From the IMG/VR virus record IMGVR_UViG_3300042197_000463, positions 1 to 39,604 of that record: a stretch of DNA of 39,604 nt; one strand, given 5' to 3'. Made by a program: the position numbers and the translations under genes. This DNA is from a virus. Each line of letters begins with the position of its first letter. The stretch's first letter is position 1. The notes beneath the pieces are model-generated. The model was given only the letters and a program-made list of their open reading frames with translations. It did no database searches and was not told the DNA's origin. Below, piece after piece: positions 1-7,288 of this stretch.

Positions 1-145
1 CGGGCGCTGAACATCAACAGTTCGTCGGTGGCGCGCTGGCGCATGCCTGCTGATAAGCGTGGGCTGGATGGCCGGGTGCCGTCTGTGCATCAGGCTGTCA
101 TCCTGCGGCTGGCGCGTGAGGCTGGCCTGGATATCACGGCGGCTG
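1..145. repeat. Left copy of the 145-bp end overlap
   Basis: Bases 1-145 match 39460-39604 at 144 of 145 positions. The only difference is C at 127 versus T at 39586, a synonymous Leu change (CTG/TTG) in the cro-like gene. The repeat lies inside one open reading frame that continues seamlessly when the copies are merged, which is what a circular or circularly permuted genome gives after linear assembly. Confidence 0.93.
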
Positions 146-162
146 ACCTGATCCATGTTTAA
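1..162 (+). CDS. Cro-like DNA-binding protein, C-terminal part (joins 39406-39604 across the circle junction)
   Basis: This is the last 53 codons of a 71-aa protein whose first 18 codons lie at 39406-39459; base 1 is in frame with the 39406 ATG once the duplicated end is merged. The joined protein has a short helix-turn-helix (residues about 10-30, V-R-A-T-A-R-A-L-N-I-N-S-S-S-V-A-R-W-R), like the YdaS/Cro-type small regulators that sit opposite a CI repressor. It is the first gene of the rightward operon and divergent from the repressor at 38706-39299, so the inferred role is the Cro-like switch toward lytic growth. Its stop (160-162) overlaps the next gene's start at 155. The fold is inferred from the helix pattern and position; target operators are unproven. 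Confidence 0.8.
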   Translation, partial: RALNINSSSVARWRMPADKRGLDGRVPSVHQAVILRLAREAGLDITAADLIHV

Positions 163-370
163 GTGCCGCTGCGGGCAGTGCTGCCCGGATGATCCTGATC
201 CGCGTGCAAGCGAGGCGTTTCGTCATGCTTGCGAGGTACGGATGGTTGTGTCGATGCCATCGAATGCGCATCGGCGTGGCTATCTTGAGGGCGTGGCGAA
301 AGTTCGGGGCGATGCATCGGCGCAGCGGTTGCGCGCTGATGCCTGGGCGATGATGCAGGGGCGCGTGTGA
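155..370 (+). CDS. Small conserved-type phage protein, Cys-rich N-terminus
   Basis: This 71-aa protein opens with C-R-C-G-Q-C-C (Cys at residues 4, 6, 9 and 10) followed by a basic, helical body. No enzymatic motif is recognised. The ATG at 155 overlaps the stop of the cro-like gene, and its own stop overlaps the GTG start of the helicase (GTGA at 367-370), so it is embedded in a coupled early operon. The Cys cluster could bind a metal, but only four closely spaced Cys are present and no second pair follows. Function unknown; coding status is supported by tight packing and reading-frame continuity. Confidence 0.75.
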   Translation: MFKCRCGQCCPDDPDPRASEAFRHACEVRMVVSMPSNAHRRGYLEGVAKVRGDASAQRLRADAWAMMQGRV

Positions 371-1737
371 CATTCGCCTTACGTCCCTATCAATCCGACA
401 TCATCACCCAGGCGCGTGATCTGATCCGCGAGGGCGAGACTTCGATTCTCCTGCAGGCACCCACCGGCGCAGGCAAGACGGCGCTGTGCGCGCACATGCT
501 GGGCACTGCGGCTGCGCGTGGGCAGCAGTCCTGGTTCGTCGTGCATCGTCGGGAACTGATCAAGCAGTCGGCGCGCACGTTTCGCGCGGTGGGCATCCCC
601 CACGGAATCGTTGCGGCAGGGTTTGTAGGTGATTCTTTGCAGCCTGTCCAGATCTGTTCTGTGCAGACCCTGGCGCAGCGGCATCACCGGATGCGGCGTC
701 CGAAGCTGATCGTTTGGGACGAGTGCCACCATGTGGCGGCTGCGTCCTGGGCGAAAATCCACGAGGCGTATCCGGACGCCATTCACATCGGGCTGTCTGC
801 CACACCGGAGCGCCTGGATGGCACCGGCCTGGGGCGTTGGTTCCGGCAGATTGTGCTTGGCCCGTCCGTGTCCTGGCTGATCGAGCAGGGCTATCTGGCG
901 CGCTACCGGCTGTTTGCCCCGTCGCGCCCTGACCTGGGCGGCGTGCACACCCGCATGGGCGACTTCGTTCGCTCCGAGTCGGCGGCGGTCATGGATCGTC
1001 CGTCGATCACCGGTGACGCGGTGCTGCACTACAAGCGGCTGGCGGCTGGCAAGCGGGCGGTGGTGTTCTGCACCTGCGTCGAGCACAGCCAGCACGTGGT
1101 GGCGATGTTCCGGGCTGCTGGCATCCCTGCCGAGCACGTCGATGGCGAGACTGACCCGCGTGAGCGCGATGCGGCGCTGGGCCGGTTTGAGCGTGGCGAG
1201 ACGCTGATCCTGTCGAACGTGGAGCTATTCGGCGAGGGCGTGGACATTCCTGGCATCGAGGTTGCCATCCTGCTGCGGCCCACCCAAAGCCTGAGCCTGT
1301 TCTTGCAGCAGGTTGGGCGGGCGCTGCGGCCTGCGCCTGGGAAGCTGGAGGCGATCATCCTGGATCACGCTGGCAATGCTCTGCGCCATGGCCTGCCCGA
1401 TGATGACCGGCTGTGGAGTCTGGACGGGGCGAAGGCAAAGCGGCGCAAGGTCGATGAGGATGTGGCCGTCAAGCAGTGCCCATCATGCTTTGCGGTGGTG
1501 CGCGCCAATGTTCAGAAGTGCGCCTGTGGGCATGTCTGGATTCCGCAGGGCCGCGTAATTGATGAGCAGGCCGGTGAGCTTGTCGAGGTCGATCCGTCGC
1601 AGATGCGGCGTGACCGGATGCGGGAGCAGGGGTCAGCGAAGTCTCTTGACGAACTGATCAAGCTGGGCGTGGCGCGTGGCTACAAGAACCCGCGCGGATG
1701 GGCGCTGCACGTTTTCCAGGCCAGGGGGACGCGCTGA
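367..1737 (+). CDS. DEAD/DEAH-box superfamily 2 helicase with C-terminal zinc ribbon
   Basis: This 456-aa protein starts at a GTG overlapping the previous stop. Motif I is A-P-T-G-A-G-K-T (residues 31-38), motif II is D-E-C-H (118-121), motif III is S-A-T (144-146), and motif VI is Q-Q-V-G-R-A-L-R in the second RecA domain. These make it an ATP-dependent SF2 helicase of the type that ends phage early operons (compare type I/III restriction or RAD25-like helicase cores). After the helicase core, C-P-S-C then C-A-C-G form a four-Cys zinc ribbon around residues 375-395. It probably acts in phage DNA replication or recombination with the primase-helicase at 3259-5400. Length is normal for the family. 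Confidence 0.9.
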   Translation: MTFALRPYQSDIITQARDLIREGETSILLQAPTGAGKTALCAHMLGTAAARGQQSWFVVHRRELIKQSARTFRAVGIPHGIVAAGFVGDSLQPVQICSVQTLAQRHHRMRRPKLIVWDECHHVAAASWAKIHEAYPDAIHIGLSATPERLDGTGLGRWFRQIVLGPSVSWLIEQGYLARYRLFAPSRPDLGGVHTRMGDFVRSESAAVMDRPSITGDAVLHYKRLAAGKRAVVFCTCVEHSQHVVAMFRAAGIPAEHVDGETDPRERDAALGRFERGETLILSNVELFGEGVDIPGIEVAILLRPTQSLSLFLQQVGRALRPAPGKLEAIILDHAGNALRHGLPDDDRLWSLDGAKAKRRKVDEDVAVKQCPSCFAVVRANVQKCACGHVWIPQGRVIDEQAGELVEVDPSQMRRDRMREQGSAKSLDELIKLGVARGYKNPRGWALHVFQARGTR

Positions 1738-2171
1738 TGGCGAAGGCTGGCGAGTTTCGGCCTGCCGAGGATCGCTTCCTCGAGAAGGTCGTCATGGTGC
1801 CGTTTGCTGGGTGCTGGCTGTGGACGGGTGGGCGGGTGTTCCGCTTGGGCAACAAAGACGCGCCTTGCATCGAGCCTGGGCGCGCGGCCTTCGAGCTATT
1901 CGTGGGCGAGATTTTCGATCTGCACGCGCTGAACGTGTGCGGCTGCGACGGGTGCGTGAACCCAGAGCATGCTGTGCTGGTGACGCGCTCCGTGAAGCAT
2001 GCGGAGCAAGTGCGGCGGATCAACAGGGACATGACGCCAGAGGAAAAGCGTCAGCAAGGTGCCAGGGCTGGTCGTGCGTCGAATGCAAAAATGACGCGAG
2101 AACAGATCCAGGCGAAGATGCGCAAAATGCGCGAGGCTCAATCACCAAGGAGAAATCGTGGCAACACGTAA
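1737..2171 (+). CDS. HNH-like zinc-binding nuclease-type protein
   Basis: The chosen start is the ATG at 1737, which overlaps the helicase stop (TGATG), giving 144 aa; an upstream in-frame ATG at 1698 would overlap the helicase by 40 bp. Residues about 20-30 contain G-C-W-L-W-T-G, and about residue 65-80 C-G-C-D-G-C-V-N-P-E-H, a pattern typical of small phage HNH/homing-endonuclease-like proteins where N-P-x-H forms part of the beta-beta-alpha metal finger. The C-terminus is basic and helical. Catalytic competence is uncertain because the first histidine of a canonical HNH is not obvious. It lies in the early DNA-metabolism operon and overlaps the next gene's GTG start by 14 nt. Confidence 0.65.
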   Translation: MAKAGEFRPAEDRFLEKVVMVPFAGCWLWTGGRVFRLGNKDAPCIEPGRAAFELFVGEIFDLHALNVCGCDGCVNPEHAVLVTRSVKHAEQVRRINRDMTPEEKRQQGARAGRASNAKMTREQIQAKMRKMREAQSPRRNRGNT

Positions 2172-2448
2172 ACTGTACGATCTGGCTGTCAAAACCGGCA
2201 GCTACACCGACCGCAACGGCGAAGAGAAGGCCCGTTGGAAGAACATTGGTTCCGTCTTGCAGATGGACGATGGCGGCAAGGTCATTCTGATTGACCGCAG
2301 CTTCAACCCGGCAGGCGTGCCGTTCCGCGAGGGCAGCGACCAGATCATGGTGTCGATGTTCGAGCCGAAGGAGGCCGAGCAGGCTCCTGCACCGGCCCAG
2401 CGGCGCGCACCAGCACCAAAGGTTCAGCACGATGACATCCCGTTCTGA
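2158..2448 (+). CDS. Putative single-stranded DNA-binding protein (SSB-like acidic tail)
   Basis: This 96-aa protein starts at GTG 2158, with A-A-G-G-A-G upstream as a strong ribosome-binding site. The body (residues 1-70) is beta-rich, with an aromatic and basic face (K-L-Y, K-A-R-W-K-N). A Pro/Ala linker follows, and the protein ends D-D-I-P-F. This acidic tip ending in Pro-Phe is the hallmark C-terminal interaction peptide of bacterial SSB and several phage ssDNA-binding proteins. The inferred role is coating ssDNA at the phage replication fork and recruiting host proteins through the tip. The body does not resemble the classical SSB OB-fold closely by eye, so it may be a divergent family. 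Confidence 0.7.
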   Translation: MATRKLYDLAVKTGSYTDRNGEEKARWKNIGSVLQMDDGGKVILIDRSFNPAGVPFREGSDQIMVSMFEPKEAEQAPAPAQRRAPAPKVQHDDIPF

Positions 2449-2698
2449 CGTCCTGTCGACTGCCGAGCGTCTGGTCAACGGCGACCGTGACCAGACCCAC
2501 GGCTCGCCCGCGCTGACCTTTGGGCGCATTGCTGCGCTGTGGTCTGCCCACCTTGGCGTCACGATCACGCCTGCGCAGGTCGCGCAGATGATGATCTTGT
2601 TCAAGGTGGCCCGCTTGGGTGGGAACCCGGCGCACATGGACTCTTGGGTCGATGTGTGTGGCTACGCGGCTTGCGGGGGGGAACTGTCCAATGCGTAG
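2432..2698 (+). CDS. Small conserved phage protein (DUF6378-like)
   Basis: The ATG at 2432 overlaps the SSB-like gene by 17 nt and gives 88 aa; an earlier in-frame start would overlap it much more. The sequence has the pattern R-L-V-N-G-D-R-D-Q-T-H-G-S-P then F-G-R-I-A-A-L-W, a conserved signature of a family of phage proteins of unknown function (I recall it as DUF6378). It ends with a helix carrying K-V-A-R-L and a D-x-W-x-D-x-x-G-Y-A segment, reminiscent of small nucleotide-pyrophosphohydrolase-like helical proteins, though the acidic metal motif is not clear. It sits in the early DNA-metabolism operon. Confidence 0.7.
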   Translation: MTSRSDVLSTAERLVNGDRDQTHGSPALTFGRIAALWSAHLGVTITPAQVAQMMILFKVARLGGNPAHMDSWVDVCGYAACGGELSNA

Positions 2699-2828
2699 AA
2701 AACTGAAATTTGAGGTGGAGTTTTTCCGCCACAGATGGCCGGTGTTTGCGTTTGGATTTATGCCCCACGGCCCCGAGTTCATCCTTGCCTTGTGGGTGGT
2801 CGAGTTTCGACTTTCTTTGGGCTACTGA
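2691..2828 (+). CDS. 45-aa hydrophobic small protein
   Basis: The ATG at 2691 overlaps the stop of the upstream gene (ATGCGTAG), and the stop TGA at 2826-2828 overlaps the ATG of the nuclease gene at 2828. A basic N-terminus (M-R-R-K-L-K) is followed by alternating aromatic and hydrophobic residues and ends V-E-F-R-L-S-L-G-Y. It looks like a small beta-strand protein or a membrane-associated peptide; no family is recognised. Coding status rests on double start/stop coupling and the absence of any other reading frame filling the gap. Confidence 0.55.
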   Translation: MRRKLKFEVEFFRHRWPVFAFGFMPHGPEFILALWVVEFRLSLGY

Positions 2829-3148
2829 TGCGTGAGGCATCGGTGCTGCGCCAGTGCATGCTGGCGCTGTCAGACGCAGGCTGCGCGGTGTTCCGCGCGA
2901 ATGTCGGCCTGTTTTATACCCGCGATGGCAGGCCGGTGCAGACCGGCTTGCCGCGTGGGTTCTCCGACCTGTTCGGCTTCCGGCCCGATGGGCGCGCGTT
3001 CTTTGTCGAGTGCAAATCGGCAACGGGGCGGCTGCGGCCCGAGCAGAAGGCCTTCCTCGATGCCATGCGTGCGCGTGGCGCGGTGGCGGTTGTAGCGCGC
3101 TCGGCTGACACAATCGTGGCGCAGGTGTTGGGATTTCCGCATCAGTGA
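2828..3148 (+). CDS. VRR-NUC domain nuclease
   Basis: The ATG at 2828 overlaps the preceding stop and gives 106 aa, the usual size of stand-alone phage VRR-NUC proteins. The PD-(D/E)XK-type core is visible: G-F-S-D-L (residues about 40-45, catalytic Asp) and F-F-V-E-C-K-S (about 58-65, the E-x-K pair), followed by R-L-R-P-E-Q-K, the conserved helix that contacts substrate. In established family knowledge VRR-NUC proteins cleave branched or structured DNA (holiday junctions, flaps). Here it precedes the primase-helicase, so a role in resolving replication or recombination intermediates is likely. Confidence 0.88.
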   Translation: MREASVLRQCMLALSDAGCAVFRANVGLFYTRDGRPVQTGLPRGFSDLFGFRPDGRAFFVECKSATGRLRPEQKAFLDAMRARGAVAVVARSADTIVAQVLGFPHQ

Positions 3149-3157
3149 TGCTAGAAT
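3128..3157 (+). promoter_or_regulatory. Candidate sigma70-type promoter for the primase-helicase
   Basis: TTGGGA at 3128-3133 (4 of 6 to consensus) and TAGAAT at 3152-3157 (5 of 6) are separated by 18 bp. A start near 3164 would give a leader of about 95 nt before the gene at 3259, the only intergenic gap in this part of the operon. The site is predicted by eye only. Confidence 0.4.
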
Positions 3158-3258
3158 TTCCGAGGGGCTTGATTCGACTGATCATCGGATGACGGAGCCT
3201 CAGTCCTGGCGCGGGGGCTGCCCCACCTTCATTTCGCGCCGTGTCTGCCAGGGGATAT

Positions 3259-5400
3259 ATGGACTTCGCATCTCTTTCATCCGAGCTACTTGCTCGCTCG
3301 GAGTCACTTTGCCGGGAGTGGTTCCCGGCTGGCAAGCGGCGCGGCCACGAGTACGTGGTGGGCGACCTGCATGGGTCTGAGGGCGAGTCGCTCTCGATCA
3401 ATCTCAAGACTGGCGTGTGGATGGATTTCGCGTCGGGCGAGGGCGGCGGCGATCTGATCGCGCTCTACGCTGCGGTGCATCGCATCGAGCAGGGTGACGC
3501 CTATCGGCAGCTTACGAACGGACATGCTCCTGTCTGCCTGTCTCGGCCTGCGCCAGCGAAACCCGCCCAGCCTGATCTGCACATTGTGCTGCCTGTGCCA
3601 CCGGATGCGCCTGCCTGCACGCTGCGGCATCCAACCTGGGGCAAGCCTGCCGCGTCGTGGGCCTACCGAGACAAACACGGCGCGCTGCTGGGGCATGTGG
3701 CGCGCTATGACCCGCCCGAGGGCCGCAAGCAGATTGTGCCGTGGGTGTGGGCTGATGGTCGTGGGTGGGTGATGAAGCAGTTTCCAGAGTCTCGCCCGCT
3801 GTACGGGCTGGATCGGTTGACCCTGAATGCGCGGGTGCTGGTGGTCGAGGGCGAGAAGTCAGCCGATGCAGCGCAGGCCATCGTGGGCGACCGCTACGCT
3901 GTGGTGACATGGCCGGGTGGCGCGCAGGCGCTTGGGAAGGCGGATTTCAGCCCGCTGCATGGCCGAAAGGTGTTGCTGTGGCCGGATGCCGATGCGGCTG
4001 GTGTCGAGTGCATGCGCAAGCTGGCAGACAAGCTGCTGCCGCACTGCCTCGAGGTGAAGATGCTCGGCATTGATGGCTTGCCGGATGGATGGGATGCGGC
4101 GGATTCTGGATTCGACTGGCAGGATTTTCTTGCGTGGGCGCGTCCAAGGGCGGAGCTAGTGGAGGCTGCTGCTTTGGTGGCCGCGCCATCGGTGCCAGCC
4201 AAAGTCGAGAAAAAACCGGCACCGACGCCCACAGGCTTTGGTCTGTGGGATCAGCTTGGCCTTGCTTTGACCGACAAGGGCGCTCCTGTGATGAATCTGG
4301 ACAATGTCGTCCGGGCCATTGAGGGAGATCCTGACCTGAAGGGCAAGATTTGGTACGACGAGTTTCTCGATACCATCGTCACCACTTGGCAGGGCCAGCA
4401 GCGTCAGTGGAAGGATGCTGACGATGTGCTGCTGCAGCTTTACATGCAGCGTCACATCGGCCTAAACCGCATCGGCGTGCAGACCTGCCATGACGCGGCC
4501 CTTGTGGCGGCTTTTCACGACACCCGCAATGAGTGTAGAGACTGGCTATCGAGCCACACCTGGGATGGCGTGTCGCGCCTTTCCTATCTCATGTCCGAGG
4601 GCTTGGGCACCGAGGAAAATTCCTACACCGAGGCTGTGGGCCGGTGCTGGGTCATCAGCATGGTGGCGCGCGTGTTCCAGCCTGGGTGCAAGGTGGACAC
4701 TGTGCCGGTGTTGGAGGGTTCTCAGGGCGCAGGCAAATCGACCGCGCTGCGAATTCTTGGCGGGAAGTGGTTTACGGAGTGCCATGAGTCTGTGACGTCG
4801 AAGGATTTTTACGGCGTGCTGCAGGGCCACATGCTGGTCGAGATTTCCGAAATGCACTCTTTCACGCGCGCTGAGGTCGAGCGCATCAAGGGCATCATTT
4901 CCTGTCAGGTTGACCGCTACCGCAAGTCATACGGGCGCAACACCGAAGATCACCCGCGTCAGACGGTGCTGGCTTGCACCACCAACCGCGACGACTGGCA
5001 GCGCGACGACACAGGGGCGCGGCGCTTCTGGCCGGTGCGCTGCGGCGCTGTCAATCACGATTGGTTGACGCGGAATCGAGACCAGCTATTTGCGGAGGCT
5101 GTGCATCTCTACAAACAGGGCGCGCCGTGGTGGGACGTTCCTGTCGATATGCAGCAGCATGAGACGGAGGTGCGGCGCGATGTCGACTCATGGGAAAACG
5201 TGATTGGCGCATGGCTGTGGAACCAGCCCCGCCCGACAACATCCGAGATTTTGTCCGACTGCCTGAAGATCGAGGTTGGGCGGCATGACCAGATGGTTCA
5301 AAAGCGCGTTGGTCGCGTGATGCGGGTGCTTGGCTGGCGGCATGTTGTGATGAAGGCATCAAGTGGTCGCAGCTATCGGGCCTGGGTTAAGAACGAGTAG
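3259..5400 (+). CDS. Bifunctional primase-helicase (toprim plus VapE/D5-like ATPase)
   Basis: I choose the ATG at 3259 because A-G-G-G-G-A lies just upstream; a GTG at 3241 is the alternative. The 713-aa protein has an N-terminal primase-type module (residues 1-90, with G-x-x-x-D-F-x-x-G). A toprim domain follows, with V-V-E-G-E-K (195-200) and W-P-D-A-D (241-245) as metal-binding acidic motifs. The second half is a VapE/virulence-associated-E-like ATPase with Walker A E-G-S-Q-G-A-G-K-S-T at 486-495. Such proteins prime and unwind the origin in many temperate phages and phage satellites. The gene is immediately followed by the iteron region at 5395-5580, matching the rep-ori arrangement of those elements. 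Confidence 0.92.
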   Translation: MDFASLSSELLARSESLCREWFPAGKRRGHEYVVGDLHGSEGESLSINLKTGVWMDFASGEGGGDLIALYAAVHRIEQGDAYRQLTNGHAPVCLSRPAPAKPAQPDLHIVLPVPPDAPACTLRHPTWGKPAASWAYRDKHGALLGHVARYDPPEGRKQIVPWVWADGRGWVMKQFPESRPLYGLDRLTLNARVLVVEGEKSADAAQAIVGDRYAVVTWPGGAQALGKADFSPLHGRKVLLWPDADAAGVECMRKLADKLLPHCLEVKMLGIDGLPDGWDAADSGFDWQDFLAWARPRAELVEAAALVAAPSVPAKVEKKPAPTPTGFGLWDQLGLALTDKGAPVMNLDNVVRAIEGDPDLKGKIWYDEFLDTIVTTWQGQQRQWKDADDVLLQLYMQRHIGLNRIGVQTCHDAALVAAFHDTRNECRDWLSSHTWDGVSRLSYLMSEGLGTEENSYTEAVGRCWVISMVARVFQPGCKVDTVPVLEGSQGAGKSTALRILGGKWFTECHESVTSKDFYGVLQGHMLVEISEMHSFTRAEVERIKGIISCQVDRYRKSYGRNTEDHPRQTVLACTTNRDDWQRDDTGARRFWPVRCGAVNHDWLTRNRDQLFAEAVHLYKQGAPWWDVPVDMQQHETEVRRDVDSWENVIGAWLWNQPRPTTSEILSDCLKIEVGRHDQMVQKRVGRVMRVLGWRHVVMKASSGRSYRAWVKNE

Positions 5401-5580
5401 AACGTGTAGAAGCTCTACACGTACTAAGTTCTTGTTTCTATTGGGTTTCTACGCGTTCTACGGGTTCTACATGTTGTCTCTACTAATACACATGCACACG
5501 CACATGCACACACGCCAAGGGGGTTTTGCAGAAACGCGTTTTCTACGCGTAGCACGTGTAGAAACGTGTAGAACGCTTCT
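5395..5580. other. Candidate replication origin: iterons, inverted repeat and Z-DNA-prone tract
   Basis: This non-coding stretch directly 3' of the primase-helicase is packed with copies of TTCTACnnG and its complement. Direct 9-bp-spaced copies start at 5447, 5456 and 5465. The opposite orientation occurs as a perfect tandem 10-mer ACGTGTAGAA at 5554-5563 and 5564-5573, and around 5397-5411. ACGTGTAGA / TCTACACGT (5402-5410, 5414-5422) is a perfect 9-bp inverted repeat with a 3-nt loop; CTACGCGTAG (5543-5552) is a palindrome. Between the clusters lie a T-rich segment (5424-5450) and a 30-bp run of perfectly alternating purine and pyrimidine (5486-5515). The pattern resembles rep-proximal iteron origins of phage satellites; function is inferred. 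Confidence 0.65.
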
Positions 5581-5628
5581 CCCTGGTTCGTGCTGTCTTT
5601 TCCACATCACTGCTGCTAAGATTGCATC

Positions 5629-6924
5629 ATGCTGACCATCGACTACAAAACCCCATCCGACCTGCGGGCCTATGAGCGCAACAGCCGCACGCACTCGCGT
5701 GCCCAGGTTGAGACGCTGATGCGCTCGATCAGCGAGTACGGTTTCACCAACCCGATTTTGCTGGCCGAGGATGGCACCATCATTGCCGGTCACGGTCGCT
5801 TACAAGCGGCTCAGGCGCTCGGAATGGAGCGCGTGCCTACCATCACCCTCACCGGCCTGTCTGACGCGCAACGGCGGGCTTTGGTGCTGGCGGACAATCG
5901 CATTGCGCTGGACGCTGGCTGGGACGTTGAAATGCTGCGCGTGGAGCTTGCCGACCTGCGCTCCGATGGGTTCGACCTGTCCCTGACGGGCTTCAGCCTG
6001 GAGGAAATCGACGGGCTGCTTGACCCGGCCAAGGACGAGAAAGACCCGGACGATGCGCCTGCGCTGCCTGCCGAGGCGCAGTCAAAGCCCGGGGACATCT
6101 ACGTCATGGGGCCGCACCGGCTGATCGTGGGCGATGCCACCGATGTGACCGCGCTGCAGCGCCTGATGGATGGCGCGCTGGCCGACATTGTGTGGACTGA
6201 CCCGCCCTACAACGTGGGCTATGAGTCTGCGGCTGGGTCGATCAAAAACGACGACATGGGCGACCGCGAGTTCTACCAGTTCCTGCTTGGGTTCTACACG
6301 GCGACGTTCGCGTGGATGAAGCCTGGGGCTGCAATCTACGTGGCGCATGCCGACACCGAGGGGCTGAACTTCCGGGGCGCGTTCAAGGCTGCAGGGTTCA
6401 AGCTGTCGGGCTGCATTGTCTGGCGCAAGGACGCCTTGGTGCTGGGGCGCTCAGACTACCAGTGGCAGCACGAACCGATCCTCTACGGTTGGAAGCCGGG
6501 AAGCGCGCACCGCTGGTATGGTGGGCGCAAGCAGACCACCGTCATGGACTTGGGCGACGACGGTTCGCCGTTTGAGCGCCTGCCCGATGGCCGGTTCCAG
6601 ATCACGGTTGGCGACCGGGTGATGATCGTGGGCGGGGCTGAGACGGTTGAGGAGGTCGTGCCGTCCGTGATCCGGGCCGAGCGCCCGCGCTCGTCGGCGC
6701 TGCACCCCACCATGAAGCCCGTCGAGTTGATCGAGCGCATGCTGCGCCACAACGCGCGGCCTGGGGATATCGTGCTCGACCCGTTCGGCGGGTCAGGCTC
6801 GACGTTGATTGCGGCTGACCGGCTGGGCATGTGCGCCCGCTTGGTGGAGCTTGATCCGAAGTATGCCGATGTGATCGTCGGTCGCTGGGAGGCGTGGAGT
6901 GGACGCAAAGCCGAGCGAATCTAA
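5629..6924 (+). CDS. ParB/Srx-domain fused DNA methyltransferase
   Basis: This 431-aa protein has two parts. Residues 1-110 are a ParB-like nuclease/sulfiredoxin-fold domain (L-R-x-Y-x-R-N-S-R-T-H-S then I-I-A-G-H-G-R at about 52-58). The C-terminal part is an amino-methyltransferase of the N4-cytosine/N6-adenine type, with D-P-P-Y at 191-194 preceding D-P-F-G-G-S-G at 384-390, the beta-class motif order. No restriction endonuclease is adjacent, so this is an orphan methylase; the likely role is protecting phage DNA from host restriction or marking it for packaging, since it overlaps the small terminase by 26 nt. Recognition sequence cannot be predicted by eye. Confidence 0.92.
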   Translation: MLTIDYKTPSDLRAYERNSRTHSRAQVETLMRSISEYGFTNPILLAEDGTIIAGHGRLQAAQALGMERVPTITLTGLSDAQRRALVLADNRIALDAGWDVEMLRVELADLRSDGFDLSLTGFSLEEIDGLLDPAKDEKDPDDAPALPAEAQSKPGDIYVMGPHRLIVGDATDVTALQRLMDGALADIVWTDPPYNVGYESAAGSIKNDDMGDREFYQFLLGFYTATFAWMKPGAAIYVAHADTEGLNFRGAFKAAGFKLSGCIVWRKDALVLGRSDYQWQHEPILYGWKPGSAHRWYGGRKQTTVMDLGDDGSPFERLPDGRFQITVGDRVMIVGGAETVEEVVPSVIRAERPRSSALHPTMKPVELIERMLRHNARPGDIVLDPFGGSGSTLIAADRLGMCARLVELDPKYADVIVGRWEAWSGRKAERI

Positions 6925-7288
6925 CATCATCCCTGCGCGCCAGCCGACGACCGATGCTGGGCGCGATCCACTGACTGGCGAGATCGTGCCGCATGAGCGA
7001 AGCGAGAAGGTGGCGGGGCAGGTCGAGGCAATGGCCGCGCTGGGGTTCACGGTTGAAGAGGTGGCCGTGGCGCTCGACCTGCGGCCTGGGCAGGTGCGGA
7101 TGCACTACGCGCACGAGCTTGAGGCTGCGCCTGTGAAGGCCAACATGCAGGTCGCCAAGGCCTTTTTCGATGTGGCGAAGTCGGGCAAGAACTGGCAGGC
7201 GTCGGCTTCATGGCTGCGCGCTCGGGCCGGTTGGGACAGCACCGATGGCGCTTCTGGTGGTGGCATTTCGATTACGATTCATCTCTGA
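6899..7288 (+). CDS. Terminase small subunit (putative)
   Basis: This 129-aa protein starts at GTG 6899 inside the methylase end and finishes with a stop overlapping the ATG of the large terminase at 7288. A central helix-turn-helix-like segment (A-A-L-G-F-T-V-E-E-V-A-V-A-L-D-L, residues about 45-62) and a helical C-terminus ending W-L-R-A-R-A-G-W-D fit small terminase subunits, which recognise phage DNA and regulate the large subunit. Identification relies mainly on position and the HTH; sequence conservation in this family is poor. Confidence 0.75.
   Translation: MDAKPSESNIIPARQPTTDAGRDPLTGEIVPHERSEKVAGQVEAMAALGFTVEEVAVALDLRPGQVRMHYAHELEAAPVKANMQVAKAFFDVAKSGKNWQASASWLRARAGWDSTDGASGGGISITIHL

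Noticed and set aside
1-145. T7-like physical terminal repeat
   Set aside because: The copies differ by one base and split a regulator ORF that closes in frame, which fits assembly overlap of a circular genome better.
5363-5635. 90-aa ORF on the plus strand
   Set aside because: It reads through the iteron and alternating CA/TG region, overlaps the primase-helicase end in another frame and has low-complexity His/Thr/Tyr-rich content.
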